A DNA stretch of 64,000 nucleotides. Origin: Thermoguttaceae bacterium (GTDB lineage Bacteria > Planctomycetota > Planctomycetia > Pirellulales > Thermoguttaceae). Position numbers and translations under genes: made by a program. Under the pieces are notes generated by a model. That model searched no databases and had not been told where the DNA came from. It saw nothing but the letters and a program-made list of their open reading frames with translations. Positions 18,777 to 27,336 of the stretch are shown piece by piece. Within the stretch, counting starts at the first letter, position 1; every line of letters starts with the position of its first letter. The stretch lies in contig JAFRFG010000054.1 of the NCBI GenBank assembly GCA_017434455.1, positions 62,001 to 126,000 on the forward strand. The letters are read 5' to 3'.

Positions 18777-20156
18777 TTAGGAATTGGCCTGAACCGCTTT
18801 ATTGATCAGATAGACAACCACGCCCGCCCCGATAACAAAGACGATCAGGAAGATGATCAAGGGGGACCATTCCACCTGCTGGGGGATCATCGAGACATCG
18901 AGGTAACTCTTAAGCTGCGCGTTTTGGATCATCTGGCGGGCAATTGCCCAAAGCGAGACGACCAGCAGATCGGCACCGAACAGCGCGCAGGCCAGAGAGC
19001 GCCCCCGCAATTTGCCGAACAGGGCAAAGATCGAGACCAAACCGAAGACCCCCAGCGCGGCGAGAACCGCCGTGAGAAGATGGCGCGCGCCGCTCTGGAG
19101 AATCGGGGCCATCGTCTCGGGGTCGAGCGGGAGCAGTTTGTAGTAGTAATACCAAAGCAGACCGGCCGCGGTAAACAGCCCGAACCACTGCAGACACAGG
19201 GCGAATCGGCGCATCCACTCCGGATAGTTCTCGCCGACGGGGAACTGCGTCTCGGCCGATTCGTCGTCCATCTCCTCGAATTCTTCCTCGACCTCCTCCA
19301 TTTCGGTGTAGGAGAGGTATCTCTCCCTCTCGTCGCTTGAGAGCTGGTTCCGTTTTTGTTTCCTCAGAAGATCGTCCCGCTTATTTTGGGGGAGATTCCT
19401 GAAATCGGGGTTATCCTCCAATCGCTTGTAATATTTGGTCACCGTCTCGCTTCTGGTTCTCGCCCCAGCGCCATAGGAGGCGTCGTCTCCCGCGGCGTCC
19501 CCTTCCTCCCGATTGTAGAAAAAGGAGGCATCAAAAAGAACCCAGCAGGAGAGGGTCAGCAGACTGAGAGCGACGGTCTGGAAAAAACGGATAAAGACGG
19601 TCTTGTTCCAGGCGGTTCCCAAGCCGGTCACGGCCGAAGCGACCGAACTGTTCTCCCAAATCTCATGCCACGAGGCCGTATCGGCCATCAGTGTCCAGTT
19701 CGAGGTGAGGATCAACCCGGCGGCGGCCAATGCCAGGGAGGCGATGGTCCCGGTTAAAAGAGGGCGCCAGCGTCCCCCCTTCTTAATCAGCGAGACGGTG
19801 AGATAGACAAAGGCGTAAGCCAAAAGGGTCAGCGGGATCACCGAAAACCAATGCCACGCCGTGAGGATGGTCGCGGGATAAAACGCCCAGGCGTACCCCA
19901 CCTGAACGAACAGCAGCGGGACAATCCCCAGGTTGATCCCGAACGCCATGAAGAACGGGAGCTGAAAGAAAAACCTCCGCGAGCAGGTTTTCGCGTTCGG
20001 GCCGCCGAAAAGGAAGAAGAACAGGGCCATCGGGATTCCGGCCAGCCACAGATGCATCGGGATCGAATGCAGGACAAACCCGAGCGTCTTAAAAAAGCTG
20101 ACGAACCAAAACGGGGCCGGAATCGGACCGACCGTCGATGGATCGATAGGTGTCAT
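18777..20156 (-). CDS. Polytopic membrane protein, weakly CydA-like, with acidic cytoplasmic loop
   Basis: A 459-residue protein from the ATG at 20156 (MTPIDPSTVGP). The frame is open further upstream, but that part has no support and overlaps the promoter region. About eight or nine hydrophobic segments are visible. The segments INLGIVPLLFVQVGYAWAFY and ATILTAWHWFSVIPLTLLAY resemble quinol-oxidase subunit I-like membrane proteins, though the match is weak. A highly charged loop (about residues 233-308, rich in Glu/Asp and Lys/Arg, with EEVEEEFEEMDDES) interrupts the hydrophobic parts. It is the first gene of the redox operon and may bind quinone or haem. Function is not established. Confidence 0.6.
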   Translation of the reverse strand: MTPIDPSTVGPIPAPFWFVSFFKTLGFVLHSIPMHLWLAGIPMALFFFLFGGPNAKTCSRRFFFQLPFFMAFGINLGIVPLLFVQVGYAWAFYPATILTAWHWFSVIPLTLLAYAFVYLTVSLIKKGGRWRPLLTGTIASLALAAAGLILTSNWTLMADTASWHEIWENSSVASAVTGLGTAWNKTVFIRFFQTVALSLLTLSCWVLFDASFFYNREEGDAAGDDASYGAGARTRSETVTKYYKRLEDNPDFRNLPQNKRDDLLRKQKRNQLSSDERERYLSYTEMEEVEEEFEEMDDESAETQFPVGENYPEWMRRFALCLQWFGLFTAAGLLWYYYYKLLPLDPETMAPILQSGARHLLTAVLAALGVFGLVSIFALFGKLRGRSLACALFGADLLVVSLWAIARQMIQNAQLKSYLDVSMIPQQVEWSPLIIFLIVFVIGAGVVVYLINKAVQANS

Positions 20157-20299
20157 TTCGGCAGCTTCCCTTCCGTAATTCCTTAATATTCCCCGGCCAA
20201 AGGCGGCCGGAGCGTTCTTTCTCCCCGCGCGGGCACCTTTAGATCCGCTGAAAGCCCCAAAGGTCCTTGAAAAAAAGCAAACCCCCGCGGCACTTAGCA

Positions 20300-20328
20300 A
20301 GGATACCAGAAAACCGCCTCTAAAGCAA
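20300..20328 (-). promoter_or_regulatory. Promoter of the minus-strand redox operon
   Basis: On the minus strand TTGCTT (20328-20323), a 17-bp spacer and TATCCT (20305-20300). The predicted start near 20293 would give a leader of about 137 nt. It faces away from the nhaD promoter at 20387-20416. Confidence 0.45.
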
Positions 20329-20352
20329 GTTATTCCTCTTCTCTCAAAAGCC

Positions 20353-20368
20353 GGCGGCCCCGGCCGCC
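20353..20368. promoter_or_regulatory. Palindrome between divergent promoters, candidate operator
   Basis: GGCGGCC-CC-GGCCGCC is a perfect inverted repeat with a 2-nt centre, placed between the predicted redox-operon and nhaD promoters. No T-run follows on either strand. The position would suit a shared operator; this is inference. Confidence 0.3.
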
Positions 20369-20386
20369 AAGCCGACCGACAGACCC

Positions 20387-20416
20387 TTGAAATAACAGGG
20401 ATTTTTGTTCTAATAT
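20387..20416 (+). promoter_or_regulatory. Promoter of nhaD
   Basis: TTGAAA (20387-20392), an 18-bp spacer, then TAATAT (20411-20416). The predicted start near 20423 leaves a leader of about 47 nt. Confidence 0.55.
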
Positions 20417-20469
20417 GGGGGCAAGTCTATCAACACTCCCTACGTATCCCCAAGGAAAACAACACTGCC

Positions 20470-22101
20470 ATGTCCAACGAACAGATTGCAGCGGTGGAAC
20501 ATCAGGAAAGTACCACCCCCAAAGCGGCGCCGGTGATCATCGCCCTGCTGGCCGTCTTCGTTATCTACGGAATCCTCCTGGCGATGGGGCTCCCCCAGAA
20601 ATGGACCCAAGCGGCCAACGAAGGGCACGCGCCGGCCGCCGAGGTTTCGGCCGAGGAAGAACATCACGAACCGATTGCCGCTCCGGCGATGTGGACGATC
20701 GCGCCGTTCTGTATTCTACTGCTGTGCATCGCGATTCTCCCGCTGATTCCGGCCACGGAACACTGGTGGGAGAGCAACAAAAACCGCTTCCTGGTCGCCG
20801 CGCTGCTCGGATTGTTGATTCTCGGTTACTACGCGTTTATGCATCCCACCCCGATCGCTCGCCACTGGCCGTCGCACTCGGTGGCGGCGTCCCAATGCGA
20901 AAAGGCCGGTGCCATTTTCATCAACGCGATCGTCGGCGAGTACATTTCGTTCATCGTCCTGCTCTTCGCGCTGTTTACCATCTCCGGCGGGATCCGCATT
21001 TCCGGTGACCTGAAGGCCTCTCCTCTGGTCAACTCGATCATCCTCTTCATCGGCGCGGCACTGGCCAGCTTTGTCGGCACCACCGGCGCGGCGATGCTCC
21101 TGATCCGGCTGCTGCTGGACACCAACCGCGAGCGCAAGTATAAGGTTCACACCATTGTCTTCTTCATTTTCTGTGTCTGCAACTGCGGCGGCTGCCTCCT
21201 GCCGATCGGCGATCCCCCGCTGTTCCTCGGTTACCTGAAGGGGGTCGCGTTCCTGTGGACGATGAGCTTGTGGAAGGAGTGGCTCTTCGTCAACGTTATC
21301 GTTATCGCCATCTACTTCCTCTGGGATTCGCTCTGGTTCTATCGCCGCGAGCCGAAAGAGGCCAAGGCGGCCGATGCCGCCGAGCGTCAGCCGCTGCGCA
21401 TCAGCGGGCTGTTCCCGAACCTGTTTTGCCTGATCGGCGTGATCCTCGGTGTCGCCCTCCTCGATCCGGCCAAGACGATCGGCGGCTGGCAGCCGTGGAT
21501 GTTCCTGCGCGAAATCGTCCAGCTTCTGATGGTCATCATCTCGCTGGCGTTCGGTTCGTATGAGATCCGCAAGCTCAATAACTTCAACTACTCGGCTATC
21601 ATCGAGGTGGCCGCGCTGTTCTTCGGCATCTTCATCTGCATGCAGGCCCCGCTTCAGATCCTCAACGAGAAGGGGGGCGAAATCGCCAATCGGGCCAAAG
21701 AAATCGGCGCGAAGGTTGGTCTGGACGAAAACCAGATGTTCTTCTGGATGACCGGATCCCTCTCCTCGGTTCTCGATAACGCCCCGACCTACGTGGTCTT
21801 CTTCGAGACCGCCGCGGCCGCGGCCGCCGAAGAGGCGAAGACCGATCCCGAGATGGACGCTGAGCTTACCGCGGCCAAGGACAAATGCGGGGTGCGTATC
21901 CCCCTGTCCCTCCTGATGGCCGTCTCCCTCGGAGCCGTGATGATGGGGTCGATGACCTATATCGGCAACGGCCCCAACTTTATGGTGAAGGCGATCGCCG
22001 AACAGTCCGGCGTCAAGATGCCGAGCTTCTTTGGGTATATGGGGTACAGTCTGGTTATCCTCCTGCCGGTTTTGATCGTGATGACGCTGATTTTCCTCTA
22101 G
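20470..22101 (+). CDS. nhaD: NhaD-type Na+/H+ antiporter (ion transporter superfamily)
   Basis: A 543-residue inner-membrane protein with about 11-13 hydrophobic segments. The hallmark half-site CNCGGCLLPIGDPPLFLGYL matches the GDPP-type loop of NhaD, and a second conserved region reads SLSSVLDNAPTYVVFFE. A third, MTYIGNGPNFMVKAIAEQSG, is typical of the family's C-terminal part. NhaD exchanges cytoplasmic Na+ or Li+ for protons. The region before the second hydrophobic segment is rich in Glu and His. No partner gene is adjacent. Transcription appears to start at its own promoter. Confidence 0.9.
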   Translation: MSNEQIAAVEHQESTTPKAAPVIIALLAVFVIYGILLAMGLPQKWTQAANEGHAPAAEVSAEEEHHEPIAAPAMWTIAPFCILLLCIAILPLIPATEHWWESNKNRFLVAALLGLLILGYYAFMHPTPIARHWPSHSVAASQCEKAGAIFINAIVGEYISFIVLLFALFTISGGIRISGDLKASPLVNSIILFIGAALASFVGTTGAAMLLIRLLLDTNRERKYKVHTIVFFIFCVCNCGGCLLPIGDPPLFLGYLKGVAFLWTMSLWKEWLFVNVIVIAIYFLWDSLWFYRREPKEAKAADAAERQPLRISGLFPNLFCLIGVILGVALLDPAKTIGGWQPWMFLREIVQLLMVIISLAFGSYEIRKLNNFNYSAIIEVAALFFGIFICMQAPLQILNEKGGEIANRAKEIGAKVGLDENQMFFWMTGSLSSVLDNAPTYVVFFETAAAAAAEEAKTDPEMDAELTAAKDKCGVRIPLSLLMAVSLGAVMMGSMTYIGNGPNFMVKAIAEQSGVKMPSFFGYMGYSLVILLPVLIVMTLIFL

Positions 22102-22149
22102 TGGGAAACGGCTCGCCAAGTCACGGTGTAAAAAAACGTGCTCCGGTTT

Positions 22150-22185
22150 CCCCCCGCGGCGGTAGTCTCCTTGCGCCGCGGGGGG
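22150..22185 (+). terminator. Strong GC hairpin after nhaD
   Basis: CCCCCCGCGGCG (22150-22161) pairs perfectly with CGCCGCGGGGGG (22174-22185). No T-run follows, so it may act as an attenuator, a processing site or a Rho-assisted terminator. It lies inside the apparent N-terminal extension of the rnd frame and argues for the downstream start at 22222. Confidence 0.45.
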
Positions 22186-22221
22186 GATGTTGATAATAAG
22201 ACGAAATCGATTCAGGCGGAA

Positions 22222-23463
22222 ATGACCCCCAATCACAGGAAAGCCCACCAAAAAAAGACCGGTCGCGTTTCGTCGGCTCCCCGTCAAGCGTCATACCTGT
22301 TCATTCAGTCCGACGAAGCGCTGCGCGCGTACCTGGAAAATGTCCAATCCGCCGAGTGGATCGCCATCGATACGGAATTTATCTCGGAGAGGCACTATTG
22401 CCCCGAACTGTGTTTGATTCAAGCCTCCGCCTTCGCCGGTTCGGTTCTCATTGATCCCCTGGCCATCCGTGATATGACTCCCTTTTGGGAGTTTCTTTGC
22501 AGCGGCATTCTTGTCATCGCTCATTCGTGCCGCAGCGAGTTGGAATTCTGCCATCGGGCTATAGGCCGCTTTCCCAAACGGCTGTTCGACGTACAGTTGG
22601 CCGCCGGCTTTGTCACGGAAGGTTACCCGCTGAATTTTAAGGATATCACCAGGACTTTTCTGCGCATCAATCTCCCTAAGGGAGAAACGCGCACCGATTG
22701 GCGCCGCCGGCCGCTGTCGCTTTTGCAGATAGAGTACGCGCTGAACGACGTCATTTGCCTCAACGATCTGGCGGTTCAGCTCACCGAAAAAATGAAGCGA
22801 GCCGAACGCTACGACTGGTTTCTTGAAGAGACCGATGCTTACCTAAACCGAATTGGCGAATCTTTTGGCGACAATCGCTGGAAGCAAATAGGTAAAAAAT
22901 ACTCGTTGTCCCGCTCACAGCTGGCCGTTGCCCGCGAGCTGTGGCGTTGGCGTGAGAAGAAGGGCCAGCTTCTCGATCGCCCGGTCGATCGAATCCTCAA
23001 AGATGAGATCCTGGCCGAGTTGGCCCGGCGTGATACCGCCGATCCCGAGGAGATCGCGCTGCAGAGGGATCTCGCCAGACGGAGCGATCTTGGGATACTC
23101 CTCAACGAGCTGCCGGCGGTCATCCGTCAGGGGATGTCCCTTCCCGAAAGCCAGCTTCCCGAACTCCCCGTGCGTAAAAAAATCCCAAACTACGACGTCG
23201 CTGTCCATTTTCTGACGATTATCCTGTCCAACTACGCGCATCGTCAAAAGCTCTCTTTGGGCCTCCTGGGTACGCCTATGGATTTCCGGGAGTTCCTCGC
23301 TCACCGTCAGGGGGTTCTCCCCGCGGGAATCACCCCCCGCTTGGATACCGGCTGGCGAAAGACCTTCCTCAACGGCCTGCTCGATTTAGTTCTCGACGGA
23401 CACATGGCGATAAAAATTACCGATTTCACTAAAAACGATCCCCTGGGTATAATAGAGTTATGA
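22222..23463 (+). CDS. rnd: Ribonuclease D-like 3'-5' exoribonuclease
   Basis: A 413-residue protein from the ATG at 22222 (MTPNHRK), with AGGCGG just upstream. An earlier in-frame ATG at 22138 would include the hairpin above. The DEDDy exonuclease domain shows AIDTEF at the first motif and [10 protein letters not shown] at the second, where Glu replaces the usual Asp. It also shows [27 protein letters not shown] (the Y-x3-D third motif), and then a helical HRDC-like region ([12 protein letters not shown]). RNase D trims tRNA and other small RNA 3' ends. It overlaps thiC by 4 nt. Confidence 0.85.
   Translation: MTPNHRKAHQKKTGRVSSAPRQASYLFIQSDEALRAYLENVQSAEWIAIDTEFISERHYCPELCLIQASAFAGSVLIDPLAIRDMTPFWEFLCSGILVIAHSCRSELEFCHRAIGRFPKRLFDVQLAAGFVTEGYPLNFKDITRTFLRINLPKGETRTDWRRRPLSLLQIEYALNDVICLNDLAVQLTEKMKRAERYDWFLEETDAYLNRIGESFGDNRWKQIGKKYSLSRSQLAVARELWRWREKKGQLLDRPVDRILKDEILAELARRDTADPEEIALQRDLARRSDLGILLNELPAVIRQGMSLPESQLPELPVRKKIPNYDVAVHFLTIILSNYAHRQKLSLGLLGTPMDFREFLAHRQGVLPAGITPRLDTGWRKTFLNGLLDLVLDGHMAIKITDFTKNDPLGIIEL
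23425..23453 (+). promoter_or_regulatory. Possible internal promoter for thiC
   Basis: TTCACT (23425-23430), a 17-bp spacer and a perfect TATAAT (23448-23453) lie inside the end of rnd. The predicted start would fall at or next to the thiC ATG at 23460, which would make the transcript leaderless. Weak -35; hypothesis only. Confidence 0.35.
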
Positions 23464-24779
23464 CGCAGTATCAAGAGGCCCTGGCAGGGCATATAACGGC
23501 CGAAATGGAAGCCGTGGCGAAAAAAGAGTTTCTTCCCGCCGAAACAATCCGGTCGGAAATCGCCGCGGGACGTCTGGTCATCCCCGCCAACACGGTTCAC
23601 CTGCGCAAGGGACTTGATCCGGTCGGGATCGGCTCGGCGGTCACTTGCAAAATCAACGCCAACTTGGGAAATTCCGCGCTGGCCGGCGACCTCGACCGCG
23701 AACTGGAAAAAGTCCGCTGTGCCGTACGCTTCGGCGCCGACACGGTGATGGATCTTTCCACCGGTCCGGATATCGATCGGCTTCGTCAGAACGTGATCGA
23801 TCATGTCCGGGTCCCCGTCGGAACCGTTCCGCTCTACCAGGTCTGCGAGCAGCTCGATGATATCCTCGATATGACCCCGCGGCATTTCCTCGAGGCGGTG
23901 GAACATCAGGCCCGGCAGGGAGTCGACTACATGACGATCCACGCCGCGCTGCTGCGCCGGCACATCCCCTTGATCGACTCGCGCCTCACCGGGATCGTCA
24001 GCCGCGGCGGCTCCCTGATCGCCAAGTGGATGGCGGCCCATAAAGAAGAAAACCCCTTCTACACGCACTTTGGGGAACTGTGCGAAATTATGGGGCGTTA
24101 CGACGTCACCTGGAGTTTGGGCGACGGTCTGCGTCCGGGATGTTTGGCCGATGCCTCCGACGCGGCTCAATTCGGTGAGCTTTCGGTCATGGGAGAACTG
24201 TGCCGCCGGGCCCACGAGGCCGGAAACCAGGCGATGATCGAAGGCCCCGGCCATGTCCCGCTCGATCAGATCGAATCGAACATGGCCCGCCAGATTAAGG
24301 AATGCGACGGCGCCCCCTTCTATGTTCTCGGCCCCCTGGTGACCGACTGCGCCCCGGGATACGACCATATCACCGGCGCGATCGGCGGGGCGATGGCCGC
24401 CTGGCACGGCGCGGCGATGCTCTGCTACGTCACCCCGAAAGAACACCTGGGCCTTCCGAACCTCAACGATGTCCGTGAAGGGGTGATCGCCTTTAAGATC
24501 GCCGCCCACAGCGCCGACATCGCCCGGCATCGGCCCGGCGCGCGTGATCGCGACGACGCCATCTCGCGTGCGAGAAACGACTTCGATTGGCCGCGCCAAT
24601 TCAATCTGGCACTCGACTGTGACCGAGCGATCGGGTATTATAAAGAAGCTCGGGGGATGAGTCCCGATGATCCGCTCCCGGCCTGCTCCGAAAATTTCTG
24701 CACGATGTGCGGGCCGAAGTTCTGCGCGATGAAGACCACCGCCGAGCTGAAAATGCTCCGTGAGAAGAACGGCGACTGA
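23460..24779 (+). CDS. thiC: Phosphomethylpyrimidine synthase ThiC (thiamine biosynthesis)
   Basis: A 439-residue radical-SAM enzyme that makes HMP-phosphate from aminoimidazole ribotide. The catalytic cluster motif is at the C-terminus, CTMCGPKFC, a CxxCx4C set. Other landmarks are the conserved [30 protein letters not shown], and [15 protein letters not shown]. Its length fits the short bacterial ThiC class. The start overlaps the rnd stop by 4 nt (ATGA), suggesting translational coupling. There is no room for a TPP riboswitch immediately upstream, which is unusual for thiC. Confidence 0.96.
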   Translation: MTQYQEALAGHITAEMEAVAKKEFLPAETIRSEIAAGRLVIPANTVHLRKGLDPVGIGSAVTCKINANLGNSALAGDLDRELEKVRCAVRFGADTVMDLSTGPDIDRLRQNVIDHVRVPVGTVPLYQVCEQLDDILDMTPRHFLEAVEHQARQGVDYMTIHAALLRRHIPLIDSRLTGIVSRGGSLIAKWMAAHKEENPFYTHFGELCEIMGRYDVTWSLGDGLRPGCLADASDAAQFGELSVMGELCRRAHEAGNQAMIEGPGHVPLDQIESNMARQIKECDGAPFYVLGPLVTDCAPGYDHITGAIGGAMAAWHGAAMLCYVTPKEHLGLPNLNDVREGVIAFKIAAHSADIARHRPGARDRDDAISRARNDFDWPRQFNLALDCDRAIGYYKEARGMSPDDPLPACSENFCTMCGPKFCAMKTTAELKMLREKNGD

Positions 24780-24819
24780 CAAAGCCGTTCTTCGGTTTTT
24801 TAACGAAAGGTTTCTCGCT

Positions 24820-25959
24820 ATGTCCAAGGTTCTCCCCAAATACTGCTGTTTGCTCGCGGTCATCCTCACCGCCTGCGCCGCTGCTGTGCTGTTTGCCGAA
24901 GATGTCGACGTCACGCCGACGATCGCCGACGGTATCGCCTGGTACAACGCCCAAAACTGGCCGGTCGAAAACAAGGGCTGGAACGATACGGCGCGTTACT
25001 TCGCCCGTCTTCCCGGCCGCGCCGAGGGGGTCGTTACCGGCAGTGTCTGGGGGCTGTCGCAGCACAGCGCCGGGGAATTGGTCCGCTTCCGGACCAACGC
25101 CCCCGCGATCCGGGTCAAGTTCCGCCTGTACAGCGCAAATCTGGCGATGACCCACATGCCGGCCACCGGCGTCAGCGGCCTGGATCTCTACGCCCTGGAC
25201 AAAAATGATTCGGATAGTGGCACCTGGAAATGGGCCGCCTGCACCCAGCCGAAAAACCAGGAAGACAACGTCGAGCTGATCGGTGGCATGAACCCGGTGA
25301 TGCGTGATTACATGCTCTACCTTCCGCTCTACAACGGGGTGGACGCCCTGGAGATCGGGGTCCCCGAGGGGGCCGAGTTCCACGCGGTTCTCCCCAGGAC
25401 GGACCGGCCGATTCTCTACTACGGAACCAGTATCGCCCACGGCGGCTGCTGCTCCCGCCCGGGGAACACCTTCACCGCGATGCTCTCCCGCCGCCTGGAT
25501 GTCCCCGTTCTGAATCTCGGCTTCTCCGGTTCGGCCAGGATGGAACCCGAATTGGGCGAGCTGTTCGCCGAACTTGATCCGGTTCTCTTTGTTCTCGACG
25601 CTTCGCCCAATATGAACGCCGCGCTGATCGACGAACGGGGAATCAACTTTGTTCAGATCCTTCGCGACAAGCATCCCGATACCCCGATCCTTCTGGTCGA
25701 AGACCGCGTCTACTCCAACTCGTGGATCATTCCTGGGAAAGCCGAGGCCAATCGGACCAACGAAGAGGCGCTGAAGAGGGTCTACGATCACTTCATCGCC
25801 GCCGGCGATAAGAATATCTACTACCTCAGCGCCGAGAACCTGATCGGTGAGGATATGGACAACGACTCGACGATGGACTCCTCGCACCTGAACGATCTGG
25901 GGATGTTCCGCATGACCGACTCGCTCGAGAAGGTGATTCGCCCCATCCTCGGCAAGTAA
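24820..25959 (+). CDS. Secreted SGNH-type esterase with GxDLY domain, paralogue 1 of 5
   Basis: A 379-residue protein from the ATG at 24820, preceded by GAAAGG. A signal peptide covers about the first 25 residues (CCLLAVILTACAAAVLFA). An N-terminal beta-sandwich domain follows with the GLDLY motif at 120-124. The SGNH hydrolase domain carries block I YGTSIAHGG with Ser204, NLGFSGSARM, DASPNM with Asn264, and DSSH with Asp353 and His356. All four blocks are intact, so it should be active. Relatives deacetylate or de-esterify polysaccharides. It lies 40 nt after thiC. Confidence 0.85.
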   Translation: MSKVLPKYCCLLAVILTACAAAVLFAEDVDVTPTIADGIAWYNAQNWPVENKGWNDTARYFARLPGRAEGVVTGSVWGLSQHSAGELVRFRTNAPAIRVKFRLYSANLAMTHMPATGVSGLDLYALDKNDSDSGTWKWAACTQPKNQEDNVELIGGMNPVMRDYMLYLPLYNGVDALEIGVPEGAEFHAVLPRTDRPILYYGTSIAHGGCCSRPGNTFTAMLSRRLDVPVLNLGFSGSARMEPELGELFAELDPVLFVLDASPNMNAALIDERGINFVQILRDKHPDTPILLVEDRVYSNSWIIPGKAEANRTNEEALKRVYDHFIAAGDKNIYYLSAENLIGEDMDNDSTMDSSHLNDLGMFRMTDSLEKVIRPILGK

Positions 25960-25976
25960 CCTCTTTTTCTTCGCGC

Positions 25977-26013
25977 CGCGCGCCGGCGGGGTTAAATGCC
26001 CCGCCGGCGCGCG
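25977..26013. terminator. Long perfect hairpin between SGNH paralogues 1 and 2
   Basis: CGCGCGCCGGCGGGG (25977-25991) pairs with CCCCGCCGGCGCGCG (25999-26013) around a 7-nt loop. A GTTT stretch follows. It could be a partial terminator or an mRNA stabiliser between copies. Confidence 0.5.
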
Positions 26014-26091
26014 GTTTGAGTGTTTGTACAAAGGTTCAAAACGGACGCGGTCTGCCCCTTGAACGTCCGTTTTTCACAAAAGGTTTTCGCT

Positions 26092-27228
26092 ATGTCCAAG
26101 GTCCTCCCCAATTACTGCTGTTTGCTCGCGGTCTTCCTCACCACCTGCGCCGCCGCGTTGTTTGCCGAAGATATTGATGTCACGCCGACGGTCGCCGACG
26201 GCATCGCCTGGTACAACGCCCAAAACTGGCCGGTCGAGAACAAAGCGTGGAACGACACGGCGCGTTATTTCGCCCGTCTTCCCGGCCGCGCCGAGGGGGT
26301 CGTTCCCGACGATGTCTGGCGTCTGTCGCAGCACAGCGCCGGGGAACTGGTCCGTTTCCGAACCGATGCCCCCGCGATCCGGGTCAAGTTCCGCCTGTAC
26401 AGCGATCAGCTGGCGATGACCCACATGCCGGCCACCGGCGTCAGCGGATTGGACCTCTACGCGCTGGACAAAAATGATTCCGACAGTGGCACCTGGAAAT
26501 GGGCCGCCTGCACGATGCCCCAAAGCCAGGAAGACAATGTCGAGCTGATCGGCGGCATGGACCCGGCGATGCGGGATTACATGCTCTACCTTCCGCTCTA
26601 CAACGGGGTGGACGCCCTGGAAATCGGGGTCCCCGAGGGAACCGAATTTCACGCGGTTCTCCCCAGAGCGGAGAAACCGATCCTCTACTACGGAACCAGT
26701 CTCGCGCAGGGCGGTTGCTGCTCCCGCCCGGGAAATCTCTACACCGCGATGCTCTCGCGCCGCTTGGATTACCCTGTCCTGAACCTCGGTTTCTCCGGTT
26801 CGGCCAGGATGGAACCTGAAATGGGGGAACTGTTCGCCGAGCTCGATCCGGTTCTCTTCGTCCTCGACGCTTCGCCTAATATGTACGCCGATCTGATCGA
26901 TCAGCGGGGTGTCAACTTTATTCGGATCCTTCGTGACAAGCATCCCGATACCCCGATCCTTCTGGTCGAAAATCACATCCACGCCCATTCGTGGATCATC
27001 CCCGGTAAAGCCGAGGAGGATCGAACCAACGTCGAGGCACTGCGCCGGGTCTATGATCAGCTCATTGCCGAAGGTGATAAGAATCTCTACTACCTCAGGG
27101 CCGATAACCTTGTCGGCGAAAAGATCGACAACGACACGACGATGGACGGTTCGCACTTAAACGATTTGGGGATGTACCGCATGGCCGACTCGCTCGAGGA
27201 GGTGATTCGCCCGATTCTTGGACTGTAA
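26092..27228 (+). CDS. Secreted SGNH-type esterase with GxDLY domain, paralogue 2 of 5
   Basis: A 378-residue close copy of the preceding gene from the ATG at 26092 (MSKVLPNYCC). Catalytic blocks are YGTSLAQGGCC (block I, Ile replaced by Leu), NLGFSGSARM, DASPNM and DGSH. In this copy the segment after DASPNM reads YADLIDQRGVNFIRIL. The GxDLY motif is intact. It is secreted by the same kind of signal peptide, starting with the same seven-residue sequence as paralogue 1 except for one residue. Upstream carries the ACAAAAGG ribosome-binding site. Confidence 0.85.
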   Translation: MSKVLPNYCCLLAVFLTTCAAALFAEDIDVTPTVADGIAWYNAQNWPVENKAWNDTARYFARLPGRAEGVVPDDVWRLSQHSAGELVRFRTDAPAIRVKFRLYSDQLAMTHMPATGVSGLDLYALDKNDSDSGTWKWAACTMPQSQEDNVELIGGMDPAMRDYMLYLPLYNGVDALEIGVPEGTEFHAVLPRAEKPILYYGTSLAQGGCCSRPGNLYTAMLSRRLDYPVLNLGFSGSARMEPEMGELFAELDPVLFVLDASPNMYADLIDQRGVNFIRILRDKHPDTPILLVENHIHAHSWIIPGKAEEDRTNVEALRRVYDQLIAEGDKNLYYLRADNLVGEKIDNDTTMDGSHLNDLGMYRMADSLEEVIRPILGL

Positions 27229-27245
27229 CTTTCCTCTCCCCGTGC

Positions 27246-27282
27246 CGCGCGCCGGTGGGGGTGACTGCCCGCCGGCGCGCGG
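27246..27282. terminator. Imperfect hairpin between SGNH paralogues 2 and 3
   Basis: CGCGCGCCGG pairs with CCGGCGCGCG around a short G/C-rich apex. It resembles the hairpin between paralogues 1 and 2, differing in the apex. Confidence 0.45.
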
Positions 27283-27336
27283 TTTGGGTGTTTGTACTGT
27301 TCCTTGAGTATCTGTTTTCACGAAAGGTCCTTTGGA

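Larger units (their letters stand above)
20157..20469. other. Divergent regulatory region between the membrane protein operon and nhaD
   Basis: It holds two back-to-back sigma70-like promoters (20300-20328 and 20387-20416) and the palindrome at 20353-20368. A minus-strand frame runs through it as an extension of the membrane protein, but that part is polar and lacks a ribosome-binding site. Confidence 0.5.

Noticed and set aside
20716-22287. 523-codon minus-strand frame opposite nhaD
   Set aside because: Highly charged, His/Gln-rich sequence typical of an antisense shadow of a membrane protein.
23300-23460. TPP riboswitch upstream of thiC
   Set aside because: The region is coding for rnd, and I see no conserved TPP-aptamer core.
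23307-24974. 555-codon minus-strand frame opposite thiC
   Set aside because: thiC on the plus strand is certain by its Fe-S motif.
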